From the NCBI GenBank assembly GCA_027924585.1, contig BSBM01000779.1, positions 16,970,001-17,034,000 of the forward strand: a stretch of DNA of 64,000 nt, written 5' to 3'. The position numbers and the translations under genes are program-made. Position 1 is the first letter of the stretch. Each line of letters opens with the position of its first letter. The notes beneath the pieces are model-generated. The model had not been told where the DNA came from. It ran no database searches and saw only the letters and a list, made by a program, of their open reading frames with translations. Source of the DNA: Larix kaempferi (Eukaryota > Streptophyta > Pinopsida > Pinales > Pinaceae). Positions 1 to 9,413 of the stretch are shown here, in pieces.

Positions 1-482
1 AAACTGTGAGCGGGTTCTCCGTGTATCAACAAGATCACCGACTAGTTCCCCTATTGTTTCAAGAGTTTGCTTTACCCAACGAGGTTGAATTGTTGGGTCT
101 ACAATACTCTCACCTTCAATATCATAAACATCATCTTCATGTGACTCCAAATATATATCTAAATCTAAAATTTTTGTTGAAGCATTGTAGGAATCATCAA
201 AAACTTCATTTTGAGTGACTAGTAGTGCATCGGTAGGAGGACTAGTTACATACATTGGAGTTTCTTCAAAATTTACACTTCTTTCAATGAAAAAAAATAC
301 AATCTTGGGATTCAACATCCTATAACCTTTTACTCCATCCATATATCCCACAAAAAGGCACTCCTCGCTTTGTGGATCTTATGCCCTTCTTTTCTTGGAA
401 GGAATACGAGCCCAGACATGGAATCCAAACACCCTAAAGTGTTAAACTACTGGTTTTTTACCAGTCCAAGATTCAAAAGGAG

Positions 483-689
483 TTACCCTTTCACACTTTT
501 GTGAGGTACTCTATTTTGAATATTATTTGAATAATTTATAGCTTCATCCCATAATTTTTTAGGTAGATCCTTTGATTGTAGTATACAAGTGTCCATTTCA
601 TTCAATGTTTTGTTTTTCCTCTCTGCAACCCCATTCAATTGTGGAGTATAAGGAATGTATGTTGCAGATCTATATTGGATGTGGAGCAT
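483..689 (-). pseudogene. Copia integrase core fragment
   Basis: A 68-residue open stretch holds PYTPQLNGVAERKNKTLNEM, the conserved segment of Ty1/copia integrases containing the third catalytic acidic residue (the E of the VAERKN motif). It is followed by LPKKLWDEAI, also typical of the family. In an intact element this enzyme inserts the cDNA into the genome. The first two catalytic aspartates would lie at higher coordinates (about 700-1050), where the frame is lost. This is a fragment of the remnant spanning 1-2110 and cannot be functional. Confidence 0.8.
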
Positions 690-1057
690 AGCAGATGTAC
701 ATATTTATTGTTATACTCCCTCCCATTTTCCATGCGGGAGACCTTGATCTCCTTCCCGGACTATTTATCTACAAGTGCTTTAAAATCTTACAAACATTTG
801 AATACATCATCTTTGTGCTTTAGGAAGTATACCCAAGTGTATCTCGAATAATCATCTATGAAGGTCAATAAATATGTGTCATTGCTCATTTATGGGTGAG
901 GAAAAGGGCCTGCAATATCATGGTGGACTAATTCAAAAAGAGAAGAGGCTCTCAATGCCTTCCCTTTCTCAATTTTTTCTTCGAGATGCTTACCAAGTGC
1001 ACATCCTGGACATACTCAATCCGAAAAAGAGATGGGTGGCAACCCTACTACCATACC

Positions 1058-1243
1058 TTACCTACTTAGTTGTTGCAAGTAAGGGTAGTTAAGGTGCTCA
1101 AACCGCTCATAACATAATCTACTAACATCATTAGAATGCATTAACAAAACTGAAGCAAGATATTTTGGTAAAAAGTCCGAGAAAACATACAACTTGTTTT
1201 TGTGGTTCGCTTTCCCAAGTGCAACCTTTGATCCATTAATCAT
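1058..1243 (-). pseudogene. Copia GAG-pre-integrase fragment
   Basis: The 61-residue stretch ends in LCYERFEHLNYPYLQQLSR, matching the LWHxRxGHLNxxxLxxL pattern of the GAG-pre-integrase domain between protease and integrase in copia polyproteins. The first Trp/His positions are altered (LCYE for LWHE), in line with decay. It lies between the gag piece (about 1841-2110) and the integrase piece (483-689), as expected for a minus-strand element. Confidence 0.7.
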
Positions 1244-1604
1244 GTAGAATATGGTTATTGAGTCTTTGGTGAGCTCAACTCACTTTCCTTGGCCCAAGTG
1301 TGTTATTTGGTATATGAAAAGGATATTTTTGGACAAATATGGTACACAAAGTACATCTTGAAACTGCCCATCTTTTTGTAGAATGTCCCTTTTTCCACAT
1401 ACCTTGATTAGAGTGTTGTCTCCTATGAGTATTTCTTAATTGATGCATGGTTGAATGGAGGTGAACATGTCCATGGATGATGCCATGTGGTTGGATGCCT
1501 CAGAATATAAAATCGAAGAAGTTGATTATGAGGCTAAAAATGTCACAAGTGCATGTCGTATTTTGGGAGGTGGACTTTCACTCTTTTGCTTGCGTAGTTT
1601 GTCT

Positions 1605-2110
1605 TCATTTTATGCAAAAAAAAAAAATTATACCTGCACTTTTCATCTTTGTGAGGGCCCTTCCTGCTAAAAGGACACAAAGGAAGCTTCTTCTCTGTCT
1701 TTCCTTATTTGGAGTTTGCCTTGTCACGTGAAAACTTTGGATTTTGATACCATTTGCCTTTGTATGGAGTCTTTGGTTGCTTGTGCCCTTCTTATCCTCA
1801 TTTGATGTAAGTGCATGTGCTTTTGAGGTATTTTGTAGGCTCATTTGTGAGAGATTATCTTGCTCTTGAAGAAGGGAGGCATCAAATACATCCAAAGTAG
1901 GAATTTTGAAAGATGCTCCAATAGCCAATTAGTAGCATGAAAGGAAGAAACAAAGACACTATGATTTGGACCAAATTTAGAGAGAATATAGAGTACCATT
2001 TTTGTGCCATCCTTATCGATCTTACACATCTTGATTTGCAAGAAAACTTATTTGAACTTGGTGAAAAACTTTTGAATAGAGCCAAAATTACTTGGTCTCA
2101 AGTTCATTAG
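1605..2110 (-). pseudogene. Copia gag fragment
   Basis: Two overlapping minus frames share copia gag (UBN2-like) features. One reads CKIDKDGTKMVLYILSKFG and then HSVFVSSFHATNW, like the ILSxLGPxxSVFVSxFH stretch of gag in this lineage. The next frame (1605-1928) reads IPTLDVFDASLLQEQDNLSQ and then a basic region expected before the zinc knuckle. A frameshift near 1900 separates them. The N-terminal half of gag and the 5' LTR are absent. An intact gag would form the virus-like particle. Confidence 0.65.
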
Positions 2111-2187
2111 TTCCACCTTCTATTGATGGCCCCTCATTTCAACTTGTGTTCGGGCGGGTGCACAAAGATGGTACCCAAATCCGTTGC

Positions 2188-2460
2188 AACGGGGACGCGC
2201 TAGCAGCAAAAAAACTACGCATACGCACCTAAGACAGCGCACACATGCCGCTAGGTTCGGTACCGAACCGAGGCACGTGCGCTCAATGGTGGCGCGCACG
2301 CGTCCCTATTAAAAAAATGAGGAGAATGCCCCATTCTGCTATTTGGACCCGAGCGCGACCTCCACTCCCGCGTGCGCGTCAATTGAGCTACCAAAGGAGG
2401 CCAAATCCACTCCAAAACACCCCAAATTCACCCACAAACTCATCAACGCATCAATTGCTA
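2188..2460 (+). promoter_or_regulatory. CpG-rich leader and 5' UTR exon of the 2.6 kb gene
   Basis: This is an abrupt CpG-rich island in AT-rich surroundings. GGGACGCG near 2194 is mirrored by CGCGTCCC near 2305-2312, giving widely spaced inverted copies. Between them are GGTTCGGTACCGAACC (a perfect 16 bp palindrome near 2255-2270) and several GTGCGC/GCGCAC runs. The region ends in CTAG|GTAAAT at 2461/2462, a good splice donor; the matching acceptor TTGCAG ends at 2584, 16 bases before the ATG at 2601. It therefore reads as an untranslated first exon. No clear TATA box was identified. Confidence 0.45.
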
Positions 2461-2600
2461 GGTAAATATTGGGTTTTTTTTTCATTTTATTCATTCTTTG
2501 TGTCAATTTTTTGTTTTTTTTTTGTTTATTTAATTGCTATAAATTCTAAAAATTTTAAAACAATGAACCAATTTTCAATTGCAGATTGTAAACTGAGACA

Positions 2601-5144
2601 ATGAGTGAACAAGATGTTAACCCCGAGTCCGGTGGAACACAAGAAAACCCAAACCTTGGACCCAATGCTGAAGAAAACCATGAACAAAACCCAAATGTCG
2701 AACAAAATTTTGAACAAGATGACCTTAACCATTATGTAAATGAAATGAGAGTGCACACTCGAGATCTAAGAAAATCAGGGGAACCATCTCAATTATCTCT
2801 TGCCACGTCAATTGAAAGCTCAATTGACTCCCTCATCCATGCACATCGCCAATTGACCGACATGACTGAATTTAGAGCTAGGATGCGGGAGTATTACTCC
2901 ACGGGCATTTCCAAGGAAGCAATAAAAGATTTGAACATTACAAAAGCCCAATTATACAGTATGTTCACCGATCCAAAAACAAACCACCACTGAACACTAG
3001 AAAGCCACGTGTCTACATGGATTGGTGTCATTACCAACCGTGGAGGGACAATTGGATGCAGAGGTGGTTCATGGTGTACGATAAATCTCCCTGCAATAAT
3101 AGGGAGGTTCCACAGTACTTCCTTCGGCAACTGTGGGCTGATTTTTGCCTCGGTTTACATGTCAACTATTTTGACATAACCGAGTTCCAGGGTGTTGGGT
3201 GTGGCTCTACCCAAGATCGAACTGCTGCCAGGAGGAACCCACTGAGAGGGCCACCAGCTCCTAGGCGCGACCCCAACCCCTCTCCCCAGCCACCTCATTT
3301 ACTCCACAAGCTTGATTAGATCAAGGAGGCAATGAGGAATGTTGCACATGGACTCCTCAGACACACCTCCTTTGTAGCAGCGACTACAGTGGAGATTTCA
3401 GGTGACCTTGATAGAGATCCAGGTGTTGGGCCTTCACAACAGGGCCAGGATAGTGGTAGCCATGCTGGGCATTCCAGTTTGACGGGGACAATGCCACATC
3501 TTTGTCCCCATTGCGGGCACACCTGCCCTGGCCTGATCAAGGGTTGTTATATGGATCAAGTCAACAATTATTTTAATGTGTTTTCAATCATCACTTGATA
3601 ACTTGTAAAGTATTTTTAAAGTATTTTTGTTTGACTTAAACTATTATTTCAATGTACAGTTATTTAGAGATGAGACACCAACATGGGAGAACGTAGGATC
3701 TCCCAACCTAGATGCAGCAATGGTAGCTGCAACTGAAATTGCGGCACCTCACACGGAGGTATTTTCAGTACCTCACACAATATTGTTTTTACTTATGTCA
3801 TTTATATTACTTAAGTATTTACATTTATTGCATACACGTTGATAGTTCGTACAATGTCTTTGAATATCTTGATTTCCTAAATAATGACTTGTTTAACATG
3901 TTCATAACATGCATGCATTTTGGTGTCCACAGGTGTTCCCTGACTACGGTGATCAACCATCCCCGCCAGGGATTGGCAGATCACCATATACACAGGTACA
4001 ATGTGTAGTTAAAAGCACACTTTTAATTTGAATTGTTACGACTTACTATGGTTTAATTTATTGTTTGTTTACTAAATTGTGATATTACAAATGTATATGT
4101 AGGTACCACCAACAGCTGCAAGTCCCCATTTTAGTCCTATGTTTCCACCCTCTCCCATTATTCCCCCCCCCCCTCGCTTCCATCTAGACCCCTCCCTCCA
4201 TCCACCCCCTCCCTTCCATCCAGCCCCCCCTCCCCGGCCATACTCCCCCCTCCATCCATCCTCCCCCACTCATCCCCGCCGCACGTATATACATCCTCCC
4301 CAATTTATCCACGCCCCCATTGTTATCCATCCTCCATCCTCCCCCATTCGTCCACGCCCCCCCTTCCTTCCACCTTCCCCTCTTTGCCCACAACCTCCCT
4401 TTCGTCCATCCTCCTCCCTCCATGTAGGACTGCCCTCCCATGCACCATCCCTCAACACCCCCCCTAGTCCTCTTCGTTCGATACCCTCTATCATACAACT
4501 GGCAGGGTTTCATCATCCACGACATCCTCCTCCACCCCATACCACCATGTCTTCTCCCACCATATCATCCCCACTTCCCGCCACTATTGTGGCATCTACT
4601 CTTCCAGCATCCTCATCTGTATCTCCAATGGTTGCACCTGCAGTGGCTGCCACTACATCTGCGCCCCCCCCCCATGACTGCATCGGAGCTGGTTTTCCAA
4701 CCATCTGCTCCACCTACTAGCCCAGAAGCCCAGCCATGTCCATCGTTGGAGGTGTTCACGGTGAGAATAAAGCTAATTTATGAAATTATTTTGATGCATT
4801 AACAAAAATTAATTTAAGCAATTATTACTTTTCAATGAAATGATTGTTGTAAATGTTGTAGGCTGGAATTGCTGAGAGGCTCCGCAAATCCAGGACACCT
4901 GCCTCACGTTTCCCACTCACATCAGAGGTGATTTATTTAATATTTGAATTCTACATTTGTTTTATAAATGTGATAAATGTTGAAAATGCTTGAAAATGAC
5001 GGTATCTTATATCATTTGTTCCAGAGCCCGAAAAGACGGTCTACTCCTAGACAGAGCAAGACCCGAGGCACCAGTAGCTCGAAGAGTAGGAAGATCGACT
5101 TTGGAGATATGCCTGGGAGTGACGGGGGTGGTCACAATGCTTGA
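2601..5144 (+). pseudogene. Multi-exon gene of unknown family, frameshifted
   Basis: I do not recognise the family. Coding exons 2585-3559 (ATG at 2601), 3660-3758, 3933-3995, 4103-4760, 4862-4927 and 5025-5144 (stop TGA) join in phase; introns have GT-AG ends, though the first coding donor (GTCAAC) is weak. The product would be about 650 residues: an Asn/Glu/Gln-rich acidic N-terminus, a Trp-rich block (MDWCHYQPWRDNWMQRWF, from 3017), a Cys/His cluster (HLCPHCGHTC, about 3500-3530), a very Pro-rich exon (4103-4760) and a basic Ser-rich tail (SPKRRSTPRQSKTRG). Three lesions break it: a frame change near the A run at about 2976-2980, an in-frame TAG at 3317, and a frame change at the C run near 4667-4676. 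Lesions in homopolymers could also be sequencing errors. The style (basic tail, Trp block, Pro-rich linker) suggests a transposon accessory protein, but this is inference. Confidence 0.55.
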
Positions 5145-5149
5145 CACAC

Positions 5150-5320
5150 CATGTTATGTACATTAGCCATGATGTGGCACTTTTGTGCACCAATTTCCAT
5201 GTACTTTGTATATGCGGCACGATTTGCCATGTATTTTGGATCTACGGCATGAGTTGTCATATTTTCTATAGGGCACGAGTTGCCATTGTATGTACATTGG
5301 GAACCATGTTCCACTATTTT
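5150..5320 (+). repeat. About 40 bp degenerate repeat downstream of the gene
   Basis: Just after the stop codon at 5144, a unit of about 40 bp recurs four times with variation. Each copy has GGCAC or GGCAT followed by a few bases and TTGCCATGTA or a close variant. It would lie in the 3' UTR of the gene ending at 5144. No polyadenylation signal was pinned down. Confidence 0.5.
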
Positions 5321-7640
5321 CCAGGAATTGTATATGTTTGGATGAGTTTTGTCTCCTTGATGTACATGGATTTTCAGTTATGTGATCTATATCGATGTTG
5401 GCTATATTAGTATCTTGTTGTCTCATGTTGTGTGTATCATGATCTGATGTTGTCTAAATTTGGTTTTTACTTCTATCCATCCATGGCATGCGGTCTTAAG
5501 TTTTGGTACCAATGATGTCCATGCATTAGTTGATAATGTGAATCAACCTAAAGCTTACCTAGATCTTAGAAGAGAAGTTGGATATCATAGTTCAACTTGG
5601 TTTATATTTCCACATGTAAAAGCTTGTAATGGTATCTATGTTAAGAAAACATTATAAACATAGGCTAACTAAAACAAAATCATGTGTGAGAATTAATCTA
5701 AAAACAAACGGAATAAATGTATGGACAAATCACACCTCATGGCACATAAGATATATATTGGGAACTTGAGTACTAGGAAAAGAATACTTAAAAATAGAAA
5801 ATGTCCATTGTTGTCAAAAGGTTAAAATGAGATCCAACATGATTTTTAATAGCTCTACATAATGAAATGTCGTCACTAGTATTTATATTGACCATTTTGT
5901 CTACTTAAGATCATGCAACAAATTAATAACCAAGTTATGGAATCATTTCTTAATCAATTGTCACCATACAAATAGGACAACCTTGAGCACAATGTATAGC
6001 TAGCTCATTAATTCTCACTCACGGATATAGCCACCTTTGATTTGATGACCATCACATCCACTACCATTTACAATTAGGACTTCCTTAATTTATCATTATG
6101 TGATAGCGATCTAATATTATGTAGACACGTTGACTTAAACACATATAGTTGACATTACAATAAATGACTAATATGAGGTGTATTTGTGAGGTTATATCCA
6201 CCTCAACACACCAACCTGTTACCCCAATACCCCAAATGATTTCGAATTCTGTCTAGAAGGGATTGAGGGGTATTAGGGCATCCTAATTCATCTACTGGAC
6301 ACTCGGACACTTGTTAAATACATTTAGGACTTGCATTACATCAATGGAGTCACACATACACCCTCATCAAGTTGCATGCATCCATTAGTGCACCATCAAC
6401 ACTAGAACATGTAAGCATTACTACATGTTGGACTAAGCTTTACTAATGTTATGATAATATTAGGTTTTCCATCCATTGAGAAGGTTGTCATAGGTTTTCA
6501 TATCCACCATATAAAAATCGTCATGGTACAACCAATTTCAAACCATTAGGTTTCTAAATTAGGTATTCGGTGCTACATACAACGGTTTTCTAGTTGATGA
6601 TGGACCCTTGCTATATAGATGAGATACTATGCATATATGTGTATAGTGATTTGGATTCAAATGTATGCACATGGATATACATGTACAATGAAAATGATTT
6701 AATTTTTATATGTAGTATAATTTAGGGCTAGATCTTAGGCTACATAATAGGGTTTCATTGTGATTAGAATACAAACTAGGGTTTACGCTACCAACTAGGG
6801 TTTTTAGGCTAGGCTCTCGTGTTTCTAGGCTAGGATCCAAGCTCTAGGGTCACCATCTTAATGTTTAATTCCACTATCACGACATCATTCTAACCAATAC
6901 CATGCCCACTACTACAATCACCATCAAGCCTCTCAATCCCACTTTGTACATTTCCAATACTTCCAAGTTAAAATTTATAGGTCTTGTTGCTAAAAGCTTT
7001 TCACTTATCTATTCACATAGACAAATCCACTTCCGTGAAAGATTTGTTGTAGCTTGGTATACATGCAAGTTCACATGTAATAATAGTTGAGAAATCCAAA
7101 ACATCCTATACCTTGGAAAAACAACCTTATTAATCTTCTTTTGACTAAGGAAGGGGAGAACATCATAGTACAGTCTCAATAGCAATGTGTTTTTTAATGA
7201 ATAGCCTCAATAAAGGGCATACTATATTTATCTGGTCTTTAAATCCAAGTCATCTGGAATAGAATGTCACAATTTCAATTACACCATTAATGCAATGTGT
7301 TCAAATTGAAAGTTTTGTTTTGTTGCATTACATGTGGTCAAACATTGGCTTCCACGAATTATTCTTTAATATATAAAAAATTATTAAATGATATTTTTTT
7401 AAGTCTAACTTCATTGCTCAAGGGTTATTTTGTCACTAAAACGTCGTGTCAAGGGCAATGTAAAAATTAAAAACATAAAAAAAAAATTAGTTTGAAGGGA
7501 GGAGATGAAAAGGAATTCCAATGTGAAATGCCATTGCCAATAATTGAAATATTCACATGATCAATACTCTGTGCATGTTGGCTTGCATGAGTATTTCATG
7601 TTAACCAACTTTTATCTACACATTTCTACAAATACATGCC
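5321..7640. other. No gene seen; AT-rich intergenic DNA
   Basis: The longest open frames are about 60 codons and look random. Near 6765-6830 there are three short copies of CTAGGGTTT or close variants, resembling plant telo-box fragments. Nothing else could be supported. Confidence 0.6.
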
Positions 7641-7644
7641 ATCA

Positions 7645-8895
7645 TCAAATACGTGCCATCATCAACATCTCCATCATCATCATCTTCATCATCAACATCA
7701 ACATTATCATCATCTTCTCCATCATCATCAACATCTCCATCATCATCATCTTCTCCATCATCCTCATCAACATCTCCATCATCATCATCTTCTCCATCAT
7801 CATCATCATCATCTTCATCACCATCACCATCATCATCAACGTCTTCATCATCATCACCATCTTCATTTTCATCACCATCTTCATCGCCATTGTCATCTCT
7901 AGGTTCCTCATCAACATCTCCATCATCATCATCATCATCTTCATCACCATCACCATCATCATCAACGTCTTCATCATCATCACCATCATCATCATCATCA
8001 ACATCTTCATCATCATTGTCATCTCTAGGTTCCTCATCAACATCTCTATCATCATCATCTTCTCCGTCATCCTCATGAACATATCCATCATCATCATCTT
8101 CTCCATCATCATCATCATCATCATCTTCATCACCATCACCATCATCATCAACGTCTTCATCATCATCACCATATTCATCATCATCACCATCTTCATCATC
8201 ATTGTCATCTCTAGGTTCCTCATCAACATCTCCATGATCATCATCTTCCTCGTCATCATCATCATCATCTTCATCACCATCACCATCATCATCATCATTG
8301 CCATCTCTAGGTTCCTCATCAACACCTCCATCATCGTCATCTTCTTCATCAGCATCATCATCATCTTCATCACCAACACCATCATCATCAACATCTTCAT
8401 CATCATCACCATCTTCATCATCATCATTGTCATCTCTAGGTTCCTCATCAACATCTCCATCATCATCATCTTCTCCGTCATCATCATCATCATCTTCTCC
8501 GTCATCATCATCATCGTCTTCATCACCATCACCATCATCATCAACGTCTTCATCATCATCACCAACATCATCATCATCAACATCTTAATCATCATCATCA
8601 TTGTCATTTCTAGGTTCCTCATCAACATCTCCATCATCATCATCTTCTTCGTCATCATCATCTTCTTCGTCATCATCATCATCATCATCATCTTCATCGC
8701 CATCACCATCACCATCACCATCACCATAATCATCAACGTCTTCATCATCATCACCATCTTCATCATCATTGTCATCTCTAGGCTCCTCATCAACATCTCC
8801 ATCATCATCATCTTCTTCGTCATCATCATCATCATCTTCATCACCATCACCATCACCATCATCATCAATGTCTTCGTCATCATCACCATCACCAT
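7645..8895. repeat. ATC/GAT trinucleotide array with higher-order units
   Basis: About 1.25 kb of almost pure (ATC)n on the plus strand, interrupted at regular points. The interruption TCTAGGTTCCTCATCAACAT recurs at about 7897, 8022, 8209, 8305, 8433, 8608 and 8775, with slight variants, so the array is built of 95-190 bp higher-order units. CCATCACCATC and AACGTCTTC are further shared landmarks. All frames are open on both strands (poly-Ser, poly-Ile, poly-His, poly-Asp, poly-Met), which follows from the repeat and does not indicate genes. Confidence 0.95.
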
Positions 8896-9054
8896 AAGTG
8901 CCCAGTGGACGATTTTGCAAATTTGACCCCAATGTGCAAAAAATTACTCCCTCACTGAGCAAAACCCTAGTTTCCAAGATGGACCTACAAGGTGACACCC
9001 GGGCCACGGGATTGGAGGAGAGGGGCACCCCCAACACTATCCCAACGTCCTGAA
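8896..9054. repeat. 160 bp direct repeat, copy 1
   Basis: This segment begins AAGTGCCCAGTGGACGATTT and ends near ACGTCCTGAA. It matches 9252-9413 over its whole length with roughly 10-15% differences and small indels. It abuts the end of the trinucleotide array with no spacer. Confidence 0.85.
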
Positions 9055-9251
9055 TCCAACGGAGTCGACGGTTCGTTGATCGTAGCCACAGTCATCATTC
9101 TATGGCTCGTTCCATCTTGCATCCAAAAAGCCTTCAGGGACACCTGTTGGATACCTGTCAGGGGCATAGAACTCCAACCGTGCAACAAAAACGGGTTCCG
9201 TGGAGTCCTGCAAGTGTGTCGAGGGAGGTTTGAGCTAGGAACGCTAGCCAC

Positions 9252-9413
9252 AAGTGCCCGGTCAAGGGTTTTGCAAATTTGACCCCAATGTGCAAAAATT
9301 GCACACTCCCTCACTGAGCAAAACCCTAGTTTCCAAGATGGACATACAAGGTGACACCCAGGCCACAGGACCGGAGGGGAGGGGCAACCCTAGCACTATC
9401 CCGATGTCTTGAA
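9252..9413. repeat. 160 bp direct repeat, copy 2
   Basis: This is the second copy of the segment at 8896-9054, starting AAGTGCCCGGTCAAGGGTTT. The two copies are separated by 197 bp. In the minus-strand gene model this copy forms the last part of the final exon (stop at 9262), so the duplication may include the gene's 3' end. Confidence 0.85.

Larger units (their letters stand above)
1..2110 (-). mobile_element. Decayed Ty1/copia retrotransposon remnant, open at left edge
   Basis: Reading the minus strand from about 2110 down to 1 gives the usual copia order: a piece of gag, a GAG-pre-integrase block, the end of the integrase core, then the acidic linker that precedes reverse transcriptase. 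The linker includes CLFVGYMDGVKGYR (about 345-305), and the element leaves the window before RT. Every block is in a different frame or broken by stops, and no LTR is seen. The 5' part of gag is missing at about 2110, just before the CpG-rich region of the next gene, so the remnant was truncated or interrupted there. Order and motifs support copia; clade cannot be told. Confidence 0.8.

Noticed and set aside
4184-4540. Gly/Trp-rich frame on the minus strand
   Set aside because: It is the shadow of the Pro-rich exon on the plus strand, which has splice and phase support.
7645-8895. CRISPR-like array
   Set aside because: Units vary in length, have no unique spacers, and the DNA is clearly eukaryotic.
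7544-8926. 460-codon open frame (poly-Ile/Ser) and the 416-codon frame on the other strand
   Set aside because: All six frames are open because ATC/GAT repeats contain few stops. The peptides are homopolymeric and have no domain.
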